A DNA stretch of 64,000 nucleotides, from assembly GCA_020636435.1 (NCBI GenBank), contig JACJXX010000001.1, positions 4,419,001-4,483,000 on the forward strand. The letters run 5' to 3'. Shown in pieces: positions 18,201-25,919 of this stretch. Within the stretch, counting starts at the first letter, position 1. Each line of letters starts with the position of its first letter. The position numbers were made by a program, and so were the translations under genes. This DNA comes from Lewinellaceae bacterium. Its GTDB lineage: Bacteria; Bacteroidota; Bacteroidia; Chitinophagales; Saprospiraceae. The notes beneath the pieces were generated by a model. The model worked only from the letters and a program-made list of their open reading frames with translations. It did no database searches and was not told the DNA's origin.

Positions 18201-20801
18201 GCCGCCGCCGCTCTGGACGTGGCCTGCTCCTCCAATAATGTGGACTATACCGTGAGCTTCAATATCAGCGGCGGCGATCCGGGCAGCTATGTGGTGAATG
18301 GCCAGCCGAGCGGCCCTGCTTTCGCCTCGCCGCCGATACCCAGCGGCAGCCCCTACAGTTTCCAGGTGGACGACGGCAACGGCTGCGGGCCGGTGGCGGT
18401 AACCGGCAGTTTCAACTGCGACTGCGCAACCTTTGCCGGATCGATGAACCAGGCCGGCGGTCCCGTTGAAGTGTGCAGCGGTGCGACGTTCACCGCAAGC
18501 TTTAACAACAACGCCCTGCTGGACGGCAATGACGTGCTGCTGTTTGTCCTCCACGACGCGCCCGGCGGCGCGCTGGGCAACGTTCTGGCGGTTAGCGCTA
18601 CGCCGGCATTCGGGCTGCCGGCGGGAGGGCAGTTGGGAACTACCTATTACATCAGCGCCGTCGCCGGCAATGACGACGGCAGTGGCAGCTTTGATCCCGC
18701 AGATGGATGCCTTTCCGTTGCCAGCGGCGTGCCGGTCGTATTTTATGATGTGACCGCCGGGATAGGCCCCGGCGGCAGCATCTGCGCCGGCGATTGCTTC
18801 GAGGTGGGCCTGTCGTTCAATGGCGTGGCGCCCTTTGTATTGTCCTATGAAGCCGTCACGCCGAACGGCAGCGCTACGGAAACCCTCGACGCTTCCCAAC
18901 CCAATATCCAGCTGACCGTTTGCCCCGCTTCCCTCGGGGTGTCTGCCGGACAGATTTCCATACGCCCCATCAGCCTGACAGATGCCAATGGCTGCAATGT
19001 ACCGTTTCCCGGCAACCAGGACATCGCGATCGAAGTGCTGCCGGCAACGTCCGCCAGCCTCTCGCCCACCCTCTGCCCCGGCGAGCGCCTGACGGTCAAT
19101 GGCGCCATCTATGATGCATCGAACCCCACAGGCACGGAAGTCATCCCCAACGGCTCGGCTCAGGGCTGCGACAGCACGGTGAACGTGAACCTGAGTTTCT
19201 ATCCGGAAGCGGTGAGCGAGTTAACAACGGTGCTCTGCCCCGGCGGCAGCATCGAGGTAAACGGCACAGTATACAACGGGGCCAACCCGGCCGGCACAGT
19301 AATCATCCCGGGCGGCTCGGCGCAGGGCTGCGACAGCATCGTGAATGTAAACCTGAGTTTTTACCCGGAAGCGGTGGGGCAGTTGTCGCCCGTGCTCTGC
19401 ACCGGGGGTAGCGTCATCGTCAACGGCACAGTTTATAACGAAGCCAACCCATCTGGAGTGGAGCTCCTGCCCGGCGCCGGCGCCAACGGCTGCGATTCTC
19501 TGGTGGAGGTGGCGCTGAGCTTCAACGATGTGGTTGCCTTCGGCCTGGCGGAAACCCTTTGCCCCGGCGAGAGCCGGGTGGTCAATGGCGTGGTGTATGA
19601 TGCGTCCAACCCGGCGGGCACGGAAGTTTTTCCCAACGGTTCGGCGCAGGGCTGCGACAGCATCGTGAACGTGAGCCTGAGCTTTTACCCCGAAGCGGTG
19701 GGCGAGTTAACGACGGTACTCTGCCCCGGCGGCAGTTTGGCGGTCAACGGCACGGTGTACGACGAGGCCAACCCGGCGGGCACGGAAGTGTTTCCCAACA
19801 GCTCGGCGCAGGGCTGCGACAGCATCGTGAACGTGAGCCTGAGTTTTTACCCGGAAGCAGTTTTTGAACTGGTGCAAACCTTAGGGCCGGGAGGCAGCAT
19901 CGTCGTCAACGGCACGGTGTACAACGAGGCCAATCCGGCCGGCACGGAAGTGCTGGTTAATGCAGCAGCCAATGGGTGCGACAGCACGGTCCTCATCTCG
20001 CTGTCCTTTGAGGCGGCGGCATTGACCCTGGCGGCCAGTGCGGTTCCGCCCACCTGTGCCGGCGAGGAAGACGGGCAGGTCATCATCGAAAACATCAGCG
20101 GCGGGGACGGCAATTATTTCATTGCGCTGAACGGGCAGCCGCCTTTTGCGGCAGGCGCTTTGCCGGCGATTGTCGATGGCCTGCCGCCCGGCAGCTATCG
20201 GCTGGAGGTGACCGACGGGTCGGGGCTGGCTGCGGTGGTGACAGGCACGGTGCCGGAAGCCGGTGCCCTCTTCCTCGACCTGGGGGACGACGTGCTCATC
20301 GAGCTTGGCAGCGACGTGCCGTTGAGCGCCAATACCAACATCACCCCCGCGTCCCTATTGTGGGAACCTGCAGATTTTCTCTCCTGTACCGACTGCCTCT
20401 CCCCCGTGGTGGAACAACCGACGGCGGGCATCCGCTACCGGCTCACCCTCACCGATGAGAACGGCTGCACCGCGAGCGACGAGGTGGAAATAGCCCTTAC
20501 GAAGATTCGCGACATTTTCATTCCCAACGCCTTCAGCCCCAACGGCGACAGCCGGAACGACCGCCTGACGGCCTTTGCCGGCGCGGATGCCGTCCTGATC
20601 CGCTCCTTCCGCATTTTTGACCGGTGGGGCGGGGCGGTCTTCGAGCAGTCCGGGTTCCCTCCCAATGACCCCGCCTGGGGATGGGACGGCACGCGCCAGG
20701 GCGAGCCGCTTAATGCAGGCGTATTCGTCTATTTCGCCGAAGTGGAATTCCTGGACGGAACGGCCCGGCTGTTCAAGGGGGAGGTGCTGCTGATGCGGTA
20801 G
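15243..20801 (+). CDS. Giant secreted repeat protein with P-domain and T9SS type B C-terminal domain
   Basis: Start taken at the ATG of 15243, giving a clean signal peptide (MNAFRLFCLAVLMLFSGFSQ, cleaved after TAAQ); an ATG 84 bases upstream has no signal. The 1852-residue protein starts with a proprotein-convertase P/Homo-B-like beta-sandwich (about 25-190; DLEHTWVGDIALFLISPSG, GTLNGWSITF). Four Ig-like repeats of about 90 residues follow (Cys and LVNPANYVSG / VANPVNYASAG motifs), then five repeats of about 75 residues and six of about 53. It ends with the gliding-motility CHU_C domain (IFIPNAFSPNGDSRNDRL; IFDRWGGAVFE; KGEVLLMR), the type B sorting signal of type IX secretion. Probably an adhesin or matrix protein on the surface. 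No enzyme motif seen. Divergent from the HTCS gene across 170 bases. Confidence 0.93.
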   Translation: MNAFRLFCLAVLMLFSGFSQTAAQTFAGQGGLPFPPGAPAQSVGNTSSFAVVSGVGALGACLQIDNVTIDLEHTWVGDIALFLISPSGSVLELSSGNGGSGDNYQVTTFSDAAFAFITAGAPPFNGGFRPEGRQQDTNCFCPNANAQGTFTFANTFDGENADGAWQLLLVDYVTADVGTLNGWSITFAANGTGPVANPITLVECSTGGGQAVFNLTSIESAVSGGSGNPVLWYTDMQATNPLVNPANYVSGAGTVYAVVQGPGCNSNPAPITLSIAPGPVAIPQMVDVCDNCAGWAQADLTNYNNTVNGGSGNTVNWWADPNATLPVPNPASVQVFGGSYWATVQNGSCESAPVEVDFTLVIPNCGASASLSACNTGSGTGVFDLTSVNNVVNLGTNDQVNWYADQNATIPIANPAAYISGGGTVFAVVFDGTCPSFPRGVTLTVTQGSGSANPAALNECDSGTGQAVYNLTTVENIVNGGSGAPVSWWADAGATVPIANPVNYASAGGTVYATVNQGACSSLPAPVSLSLSPAPTLILTLTPTVCAGETFDLSTVVSTPSGLPITFHTATPPTPANQLPSSVIAPPASTIYYAFVDDGAGCANQLPIPVTVTPASTPQLSAAGVCENEPSFALTALQDPAFPTGTWSGPGVSGASFSPAGLTGTVTLTFDPSAPCSQPGTTTITLFPQAAPTLSTANICASETNFNLISLQDPAFPGGAWSGPGVTGSSFNATGLSGPAVLFYTPVQPCAIPASTTVNVTPSVAPALGTDGLCSSDPPYPLDNLADPAFPSGAWSGPGVTGNFFNPSGLSGAVTLTFLSDENCAIPVSTTLSVAPSATPQLGSATVCASEASVDLTTLQDPAFPTGTWSGPGVSGSVFSPAGLTGTVTLSFEPFAPCPEPATTIITILPEAAPSLGTASVCASGSGVNLTALQDPAFPGGAWSGPGVTGNIFDPQGQSGPVALIFAPNSNCGLPATTIISVNQPPAAAALDVACSSNNVDYTVSFNISGGDPGSYVVNGQPSGPAFASPPIPSGSPYSFQVDDGNGCGPVAVTGSFNCDCATFAGSMNQAGGPVEVCSGATFTASFNNNALLDGNDVLLFVLHDAPGGALGNVLAVSATPAFGLPAGGQLGTTYYISAVAGNDDGSGSFDPADGCLSVASGVPVVFYDVTAGIGPGGSICAGDCFEVGLSFNGVAPFVLSYEAVTPNGSATETLDASQPNIQLTVCPASLGVSAGQISIRPISLTDANGCNVPFPGNQDIAIEVLPATSASLSPTLCPGERLTVNGAIYDASNPTGTEVIPNGSAQGCDSTVNVNLSFYPEAVSELTTVLCPGGSIEVNGTVYNGANPAGTVIIPGGSAQGCDSIVNVNLSFYPEAVGQLSPVLCTGGSVIVNGTVYNEANPSGVELLPGAGANGCDSLVEVALSFNDVVAFGLAETLCPGESRVVNGVVYDASNPAGTEVFPNGSAQGCDSIVNVSLSFYPEAVGELTTVLCPGGSLAVNGTVYDEANPAGTEVFPNSSAQGCDSIVNVSLSFYPEAVFELVQTLGPGGSIVVNGTVYNEANPAGTEVLVNAAANGCDSTVLISLSFEAAALTLAASAVPPTCAGEEDGQVIIENISGGDGNYFIALNGQPPFAAGALPAIVDGLPPGSYRLEVTDGSGLAAVVTGTVPEAGALFLDLGDDVLIELGSDVPLSANTNITPASLLWEPADFLSCTDCLSPVVEQPTAGIRYRLTLTDENGCTASDEVEIALTKIRDIFIPNAFSPNGDSRNDRLTAFAGADAVLIRSFRIFDRWGGAVFEQSGFPPNDPAWGWDGTRQGEPLNAGVFVYFAEVEFLDGTARLFKGEVLLMR
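17085..18200 (+). repeat. Five tandem ~225-bp coding repeats (75-residue modules)
   Basis: Within the giant T9SS protein, five consecutive modules share the core LQDPAFP-GTWSGPGVSG and PAGLTGTVTLTF with a Cys near each start and a Cys-Pro near each end. Module starts are near 17085, 17310, 17530, 17752 and 17974. Nucleotide identity between modules is visibly high in the core, pointing to duplication or gene conversion. Confidence 0.8.
19050..20016 (+). repeat. Six tandem ~160-bp coding repeats (53-residue modules)
   Basis: Six modules of the form LCPGGS-VNGTVY-EANPAGTE, then GSAQGCDSIVNVSLSFYPEA, each with two Cys that could form one disulfide. The last module has LGPGGS, losing the first Cys. 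DNA of modules 4 and 5 is nearly identical. Confidence 0.8.
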
Positions 20802-20831
20802 GGGGAGTATGGAATTATGGGTTTGCCAGGT

Positions 20832-21260
20832 TCAAAAGCGGCTGTGATTTTCTTTATAGCTCTTCTTTAATGCTTTAATAAATTCTTCTTTATCGGTTTT
20901 CATTAATTCGAGCTCTTCTCCGTTTCGCATTATTTTATTTAGTTCTCTCAAGTTTGCATCGCTCCAAAGGGCTAACTCCACAATGATAGGGGTTAAAGAT
21001 AGCCCCTTCTCAGTTAAGTGATAAAGGTTCGTCTTTTTATTATGCGGAAGTTTTGATTTAGTAACAATATCCAATTCTTCAAGCAACTTCAGTTTGGTTG
21101 AAAGAATGTTTGTGGCAATTGCTTCATCACTTTCAGTAAATTCTTTGAAGGTTTGCTTTCCTTCCAATAGCATCTGTTTTACGATGACTAATATCCATTT
21201 ATCCCCCAAAATATCAAGGGCTGAAGTAATCGGGCAATCGCAACGAAACCTATGGCTCAT
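20832..21260 (-). CDS. HxlR-family winged-helix transcriptional regulator
   Basis: 142 residues. CPITSALDILGDKWILVIVK is the HxlR signature with the N-terminal Cys (redox- or aldehyde-sensing in some members), followed by the winged helix (FKEFTESDEAIATNILSTKL, then a LVTK-like wing region) and a C-terminal dimer helix. Divergent to the SnoaL-like gene, with three operator-like repeats between them, so it probably represses that gene and itself. High confidence in family; inducer unknown. Confidence 0.93.
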   Translation of the reverse strand: MSHRFRCDCPITSALDILGDKWILVIVKQMLLEGKQTFKEFTESDEAIATNILSTKLKLLEELDIVTKSKLPHNKKTNLYHLTEKGLSLTPIIVELALWSDANLRELNKIMRNGEELELMKTDKEEFIKALKKSYKENHSRF

Positions 21261-21280
21261 GTTAAGGAAGTGTTAATTTT

Positions 21281-21361
21281 ACTTGCATTTTGAAAGTAAT
21301 GTACATTATAGCTTGCAGATTGCAAGTAAAAAATCTATTTTTGCTTGCACATTAAAAGTAA
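21281..21361. promoter_or_regulatory. Three HxlR operator repeats overlapping a -7 box
   Basis: Three 19-bp sites of form CTTGCA-N5-AAAGTAA lie at 21281-21299, 21311-21329 and 21343-21361, spaced 30 and 32 bases (about three helical turns). The middle one is the best dyad (cttgcagattgcaag). TATTTTTG at 21336-21343 matches the Bacteroidota -7 element TAnnTTTG and abuts the third site, so bound regulator would block transcription of the SnoaL-like gene starting at 21375. Confidence 0.7.
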
Positions 21362-21374
21362 TAATTTTTCACTT

Positions 21375-22268
21375 ATGAAACAACCAGCAACAGTTTTATT
21401 GTTTGCAGGCATTCTCGCAGCCTGCAGCATCACTAAGGCACAAACAACAGGCGGGCCTCAAGAACAAACTAAAACTTCTATCCAAAAATTTTCATCAATG
21501 AATCAGAAACAAAAAACAACAGCATTTTTTCAGGCGGTAAATTCAAGGAATGTATCCTCCTATGAGCAATTAGTACAGGAGGATTATATCCAACACAATC
21601 CGCATATTCCAACAGGCCGGGCAGCGCTTGCTTCTCTTTTCCCTGTTTTAGAACAACATGGGACTAAGGCAGAAAACATCAGAATTATTGAAGATGGCAA
21701 TTTTGTTGTGATACACAACCTTTGGACTAATGCCACCCCATTTGGTGCAAAAGAAGTGGTATCTTTTGATGTGTTGCGATTTGATGAAAATGGTTTGATA
21801 GCGGAACATTGGGACGCTCTGACACCCAACACATTACCCAATCCATCGGGCAGGACTTTAACTGACGGCCCCACAGAAGTTACCGGCCTGGATAAAACCG
21901 AAGCCAATAAAACCAAAGTTGTGCATCTCTTTAACACGCTCATTAATGGCAGGCAAGAAGAAGTTGGAGCTGCCGTTATGGGAAATTTCTATCCTGATTA
22001 CAAACAACACAGCCCTGTTGCAGGTGATGGAATCCCGGCTGTTTTTGAGGCTTTCGGTGAAGAAGAATGGGTGTATCTAAAACAACATAAGGTGATAGGC
22101 GAAGGCAATTTTGTGCTATCCATCTGCGAAGGCACAGCCAAAGGTGTTCCTTCGGTTTTCTATGATTTGGTTCGCTTTGAAAACGGTAAGATTGCAGAGC
22201 ATTGGGATGTGATACAACAAATTCCTACTGAAAATCTTGCCAACGACAACACCATGTTTAATTTTTAA
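21375..22268 (+). CDS. Secreted or lipoprotein SnoaL-like (NTF2-fold) tandem-domain protein
   Basis: Start chosen at the ATG of 21375 (MKQPATVLLFAGILAACS, a lipoprotein-like signal); a TTG at 21345 lies inside an operator. The 297 residues contain two NTF2-fold SnoaL-like domains. The first (about 45-160) has YEQLVQEDYIQHNPHIPTGR and FDENGLIAEHWDALTP; the second (about 180-290) has YKQHSPVAGDG and FENGKIAEHWDVIQQIP. The conserved EHWD pattern is typical of predicted SnoaL-like aldol-condensation-type enzymes, whose real reaction is mostly unknown. Controlled by the divergent HxlR regulator, which suggests a response to a reactive small molecule. Confidence 0.82.
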   Translation: MKQPATVLLFAGILAACSITKAQTTGGPQEQTKTSIQKFSSMNQKQKTTAFFQAVNSRNVSSYEQLVQEDYIQHNPHIPTGRAALASLFPVLEQHGTKAENIRIIEDGNFVVIHNLWTNATPFGAKEVVSFDVLRFDENGLIAEHWDALTPNTLPNPSGRTLTDGPTEVTGLDKTEANKTKVVHLFNTLINGRQEEVGAAVMGNFYPDYKQHSPVAGDGIPAVFEAFGEEEWVYLKQHKVIGEGNFVLSICEGTAKGVPSVFYDLVRFENGKIAEHWDVIQQIPTENLANDNTMFNF

Positions 22269-22376
22269 AGCAATCTGGCAGGCCTTCAATCAAAATCCAA
22301 TTCTTGGGCCGGGTTGAATGGCAAGATGAAATGGATTGTTTTTGCTCTCGGTTAAAAGGGATCGCAAGGAGGTTTG

Positions 22377-23627
22377 TCAATTCTCCTTCGTCCGGCTCTT
22401 CCCCTGAATACTGCTTTTCGAGGAATTGCCCCCGGCCGCTTTGGGCTTTGAAGCCGGCGCAGGTCGGCTGCTTCTTGCCGAGGGCTTTGGGGTAGGAGCC
22501 TTCGGGCGAGTCTCTGTCTTCGGGCGAGTTGTCGTACTACGAGATGGCGGCTGTACCTGCGGGGCCGTGCTCCTGGCCGCTTTTTGGCCGGAAGAAGGCG
22601 TCGCCTTTCTGCTGTTTGCCGAAGGCTGTCGAGCGGGAGTAGTCGAACGGGTTGTAGCCCCCGGCCGGGTTGTCGTGTTGCGGGATGGCGGCTGTACCTG
22701 CGGGGCCGTGCTCCTGGCCGCCTTTTGGCCGGAAGAAGGCGTCGCCTTTCTGCTTACAGACGGGCTTCGTTCTGGCGTACTGGGGCGGGTGGCCGTTCCA
22801 GGCTGTCCCGCAACCTCCTTTCTGCTTCGGTAATCGCTGGGCCTCCGGTCTTGCCGTACCGCGGGCGCCGGGTTATGAACTGGGGGCTTCCCGTGGCTGG
22901 CCCTGACCTTATTGGTGCGTTGCACAACGACATGGCTGCAGGAGCGGTATGGCCGGTAGAAGTTGTGAACCCGAACCACCCGGTGTATGTGCACGACATG
23001 ATAATGCCTGTGGTAAATGACGATGCGGGGGCGGAAGACGCTCCAGCTACATTGAACCCAGGGGCTCCACCAGGCCGGATAGTACTGCCAGCGGTAAGGA
23101 GAAGCATAAACGACGTATTGCCGGCCCAAAATATACTGGACCGGTTCCCAATAGTACACGTTGACATAGCCGCCGTAATCCGAACGGTATCCGCTTCTGC
23201 TATCGGAATACCCTTCAACCGGTTCCACGATGACTTCTTCCCCATAGAGGCCTTCATCTCCCACAATCTGAAGGACGGCCTCCCCTCTGCCGGTCACTTC
23301 AATTTCAATAACGGCCACGTCCTGCACATCATACCGGCCCACCAGCGCCTGCAGGACAATGGCGTGAAAATTCCCCTGCCGACGGTGCTCCACCCGGATG
23401 TAATCGATCCTGCCGTCGTAATCCAGGTCCAGGTTGTTGACCCAGTTCTCTTCCGTGTTGAGCTTCCGTTCAAAATCCCTCAACGTGTGAGATTGCTTGA
23501 ACAGGTCAAGCGCCCCTTCCAGGCTGAAGAAGTCTCCTTCGTATCCCGTGCGCTCGGTTCTGTATTGTGCATGGGCGGTTGAGAGGAATACAACCGACAG
23601 CAAGCAGCAAAACATTAATTTTTTCAT
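22377..23627 (-). CDS. Secreted basic protein of unknown function with Ser/Pro/Thr/Lys-rich tail
   Basis: 416 residues; signal peptide 1-20 (MKKLMFCCLLSVVFLSTAHA). The N-terminal 140 residues form a compact acidic region with LDLDYDGRIDYIRVEHRRQG, seen in unnamed Bacteroidota periplasmic proteins. A Tyr/Trp/His-rich stretch follows (about 155-215; PYRWQYYPAWWSPWVQCSW). The last 160 residues are low-complexity, very basic and contain two copies of a module with KATPSSGQKAARSTAPQVQP about 141 bp apart. The tail may bind peptidoglycan or polyanions (inference). No family name can be given. Opposite in direction to the SnoaL-like gene. Confidence 0.72.
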   Translation of the reverse strand: MKKLMFCCLLSVVFLSTAHAQYRTERTGYEGDFFSLEGALDLFKQSHTLRDFERKLNTEENWVNNLDLDYDGRIDYIRVEHRRQGNFHAIVLQALVGRYDVQDVAVIEIEVTGRGEAVLQIVGDEGLYGEEVIVEPVEGYSDSRSGYRSDYGGYVNVYYWEPVQYILGRQYVVYASPYRWQYYPAWWSPWVQCSWSVFRPRIVIYHRHYHVVHIHRVVRVHNFYRPYRSCSHVVVQRTNKVRASHGKPPVHNPAPAVRQDRRPSDYRSRKEVAGQPGTATRPSTPERSPSVSRKATPSSGQKAARSTAPQVQPPSRNTTTRPGATTRSTTPARQPSANSRKATPSSGQKAARSTAPQVQPPSRSTTTRPKTETRPKAPTPKPSARSSRPAPASKPKAAGGNSSKSSIQGKSRTKEN

Positions 23628-23815
23628 AACCGTGGCTTTTATAGATTATTGGAAAAGAAGGCTTTGGCCGATCTTCTCTTCCGGTTCTATACTTAAGACG
23701 GTTCTTAACAGGGGATACCCACAAAAAACAAGGGTTTTAAAGCAAGTTTAACCAGGGTTAAATATTTGTTAGCCCGGATTATTCGTGGAGCGACAGGGGG
23801 CATGAATAATCCGGG

Positions 23816-24556
23816 CTAAGCCGCCTCCTTCAACGACGCCGCAAATTGCATAATATCGGACTTGAGCAATGCAAAATCAAAGTCCTCCACTTGTGGCTTT
23901 ACTTTTTCGATAACCCTGTCTAATTCGGAAGAAAACTGATTGATGTCCGAGCCGGAAAGTACAGAAATATACAGGCCGCGTTTGCGTTTATCGAAATAGG
24001 AAGGGTTAGCCAGGAAAAATTCAGGCTTTTTAAAAAAGGCGACTTCAATAAACAACTTTCGAACCCCGCCGCCATACTTCGATGGGTCAATGGCATCGGA
24101 GATCTCCTGAATATCCCCGGAGACAATTCCGATGTCGGAATAGACCCGGAACCTCGTTTTTTCCGCAAAGGTAGGATTGGTGTCTACTGCCTGGAGCATC
24201 GCCTTTTTCAAGGCTTCAAAATCGAAATCTTCCACCTGCCCGGCAACCTTGTCGAATAACTCAAACATGGCCGCGCATACCAGTACTTGGGCCTCTCTGT
24301 CAACATATCTTGCCGCCTTTGAATAATCTAAAGGCAAGCTGCCTTCGATCTTCTTGCTGCCGGGGTCATATTCCCAATAAGGCTCGTTGATCCGGCTGGG
24401 TTCCTGGTAGGTCAAAGCATAAAAAGAGATTCTCCTGACACCGCTTCCATAATCGGATAGTTTGATGTTGTTGTTCAAGGTCTCCCTCGTAACAATTAAG
24501 TCGGAGGTATCTGATAAACCGCCGATAGTAGATATGAAAAAATCTTTCTGTTCCAT
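23816..24556 (-). CDS. Two-repeat protein, possible immunity partner of the upstream gene
   Basis: Start taken at the ATG complementing 24554-24556 (MEQKDFFISTIGG), one base after the stop of the upstream gene, so the two are translationally coupled; the longer frame to 24658 overlaps that gene. The 246 residues are an internal duplication: half one has LSDYGSGVRRISFYALTY and VEDFDFEALKKAMLQAV, half two has PSKYGGGVRKLFIEVAFF and VEDFDFALLKSDIMQFA. No signal peptide or membrane helix; cytoplasmic. I do not recognise the family. Pairing with a nuclease-like protein suggests an immunity or chaperone role, which is inference. Confidence 0.7.
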   Translation of the reverse strand: MEQKDFFISTIGGLSDTSDLIVTRETLNNNIKLSDYGSGVRRISFYALTYQEPSRINEPYWEYDPGSKKIEGSLPLDYSKAARYVDREAQVLVCAAMFELFDKVAGQVEDFDFEALKKAMLQAVDTNPTFAEKTRFRVYSDIGIVSGDIQEISDAIDPSKYGGGVRKLFIEVAFFKKPEFFLANPSYFDKRKRGLYISVLSGSDINQFSSELDRVIEKVKPQVEDFDFALLKSDIMQFAASLKEAA

Positions 24557-24557
24557 T

Positions 24558-25208
24558 TTATTGTAGTTCTTCGAGCATTTTTCTCCAATCATCCTGAGGC
24601 ATTCCCACTGAATTTCCGGGGGGTAGAAACAAATGACATCCCTCTTTTCGGGCCTCAAGCCTGGTGAAATAGGTTTTCAGGTGAAGCTGTTCCTGGGTCG
24701 TTATGTATCCTTCCGTTCCCCGCTTTATCCATTCGTACTCCAGGTCTAATTCATCTTTTATTTGTTTATGCTCCCTCTCTCTTTCGCCCCGCTTGCGACA
24801 AGTTTTACCAATGTAGTAAATTTGACCCTTTGAAACAAGTATCTGTATCTTCTCGGGGTCCATACACCAAACCGGGCACTTAGCACACGGCCTTTTCATC
24901 GTAGAGTTGGCAATCAAGTAATATAATTCACACTCCCTGTCGTCCTCATCCGGCTGGCCATATCTCTCTATGAACGCCTCTTTAGCGTCATCGGGCAGTT
25001 TGTCAAATAGCTCCTGGTCACTGGATACGTTACGTCCAGGGTTTTCTTTTTTGGCCTGAGTCGCAACAATGATGGCTGTTGCTGCAAAAAATACGATCCA
25101 CCAATATCCTCCGCCTCCGGGCTGCCCCGGTTTAAAGGCCCCGCTTCGGCCAAATGTACCTTTAGGTTTTACCAGGACTTCGCTGCCGCCTGTGATGTTG
25201 TACTTCAT
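24558..25208 (-). CDS. Membrane-anchored protein with GIY-YIG-like C-terminal domain (toxin candidate)
   Basis: 216 residues. A Gly-rich N-terminus (residues 1-35, MKYNITGGSEVLVKPKG) precedes one hydrophobic segment (about 36-52, YWWIVFFAATAIIVAT). A charged linker (55-100) leads to a Cys cluster CAKCPVWC and a domain containing GQIYYIGKT, REREH and a later Glu, an order like GIY-YIG nucleases (GIY..YIG, Arg, Glu). The short N-terminus plus single membrane segment plus nuclease-like end resembles secreted polymorphic toxins. No secretion cluster lies in the window. The GIY-YIG assignment is by motif only and could be wrong. Confidence 0.6.
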   Translation of the reverse strand: MKYNITGGSEVLVKPKGTFGRSGAFKPGQPGGGGYWWIVFFAATAIIVATQAKKENPGRNVSSDQELFDKLPDDAKEAFIERYGQPDEDDRECELYYLIANSTMKRPCAKCPVWCMDPEKIQILVSKGQIYYIGKTCRKRGEREREHKQIKDELDLEYEWIKRGTEGYITTQEQLHLKTYFTRLEARKEGCHLFLPPGNSVGMPQDDWRKMLEELQ

Positions 25209-25277
25209 ATTTTTGGGATTGCCCGGGTACGGGCTTTTGATTATTGTTCCAAACTCTTTTCAGCCGCTTTACTCCAG

Positions 25278-25451
25278 GTCATACTACTGGACAAAATGAT
25301 GGCGAAGCAGTCTAGTCACAAACCTGCCTGCCAAGCTGGCGCTAGCCAGGTAGGCAGGGACACCAAGGCTCAAAGACCCACGAAGCCTTAGTGTGATCTT
25401 CGTGTTTTAGTGTCTTAGTGGTAAAAAAGAGATAATGTCCAGTAGTATGAC
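25278..25451. mobile_element. 174-bp MITE with 16-bp perfect inverted repeats and 5-bp target duplication
   Basis: gtcatactactggaca at 25278-25293 is repeated perfectly inverted at 25436-25451. The element is flanked by the direct repeat tccag at 25273-25277 and 25452-25456. Inside there is no open frame; it has a palindromic stretch (gcctgcc...ggcaggg near 25323-25360) and runs such as cttagtg/ttttagtg repeats. Non-autonomous transposon; the parent transposase is not in this window. The rest of the 25209-25655 gap shows nothing further. Confidence 0.8.
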
Positions 25452-25655
25452 TCCAGGTTGCTTTCCGGCCCTAAGGGATTGCTGCGCCGCCAGTTGTTAG
25501 CTTTTGCTTGAAATGGAGCGCTGCTTTGCGGCAATGACAGTGGCGGGCATTGGCAATGCCTCCAAGGTTAAAAGTTTTAAAATTCACTTCAGGCCCACTT
25601 TGGCTGCGAAAATATAAGATTTGGACTGAAAAATAAATTATTTAAACGCCTAATT

Positions 25656-25877
25656 AGGATAAAAAGAAAAAATTTAAAAATATCGGAGATGTACTTCGGG
25701 ATCAGGGGAGAACAGGTAAGTGGCTGGCCGGGATAGTGGGGGTGAACCGTATGCTGGCTCAGGAACGTCCAGCAGCCTGGCATAGAGATGTTCTACCGGA
25801 TCGCGCAGTTGCTGGGGGTATCGGTTTATGATTTGCTGGAGGAGGATTACCGGCCGGAGGAGTCGAATGAGAAGTGA
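25656..25877 (+). pseudogene. Decayed copy of the Xre regulator encoded at 43201-43431
   Basis: Alignment by eye to the intact gene: atcggagatgtacttcggga, caggggagaac, aagtggctggc, and the end taccggatcgcgcag...gatttgctggaggaggat all match. The start codon has become agg at 25656, the recognition-helix region is scrambled, and a frameshift separates IGDVLRDQGRTGKWLAG from FYRIAQLLGVSVYDLLEEDY. Ends at the TGA of 25875-25877. Confidence 0.75.
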
Positions 25878-25919
25878 GCCTATTGGAAAACATCAGTTAC
25901 GGAACCCCCAAGCGGATGA

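Noticed and set aside
22584..23582. Plus-strand open frame of 332 codons
   Set aside because: Antisense of the secreted basic protein with signal peptide; repeat-rich DNA keeps the frame open.
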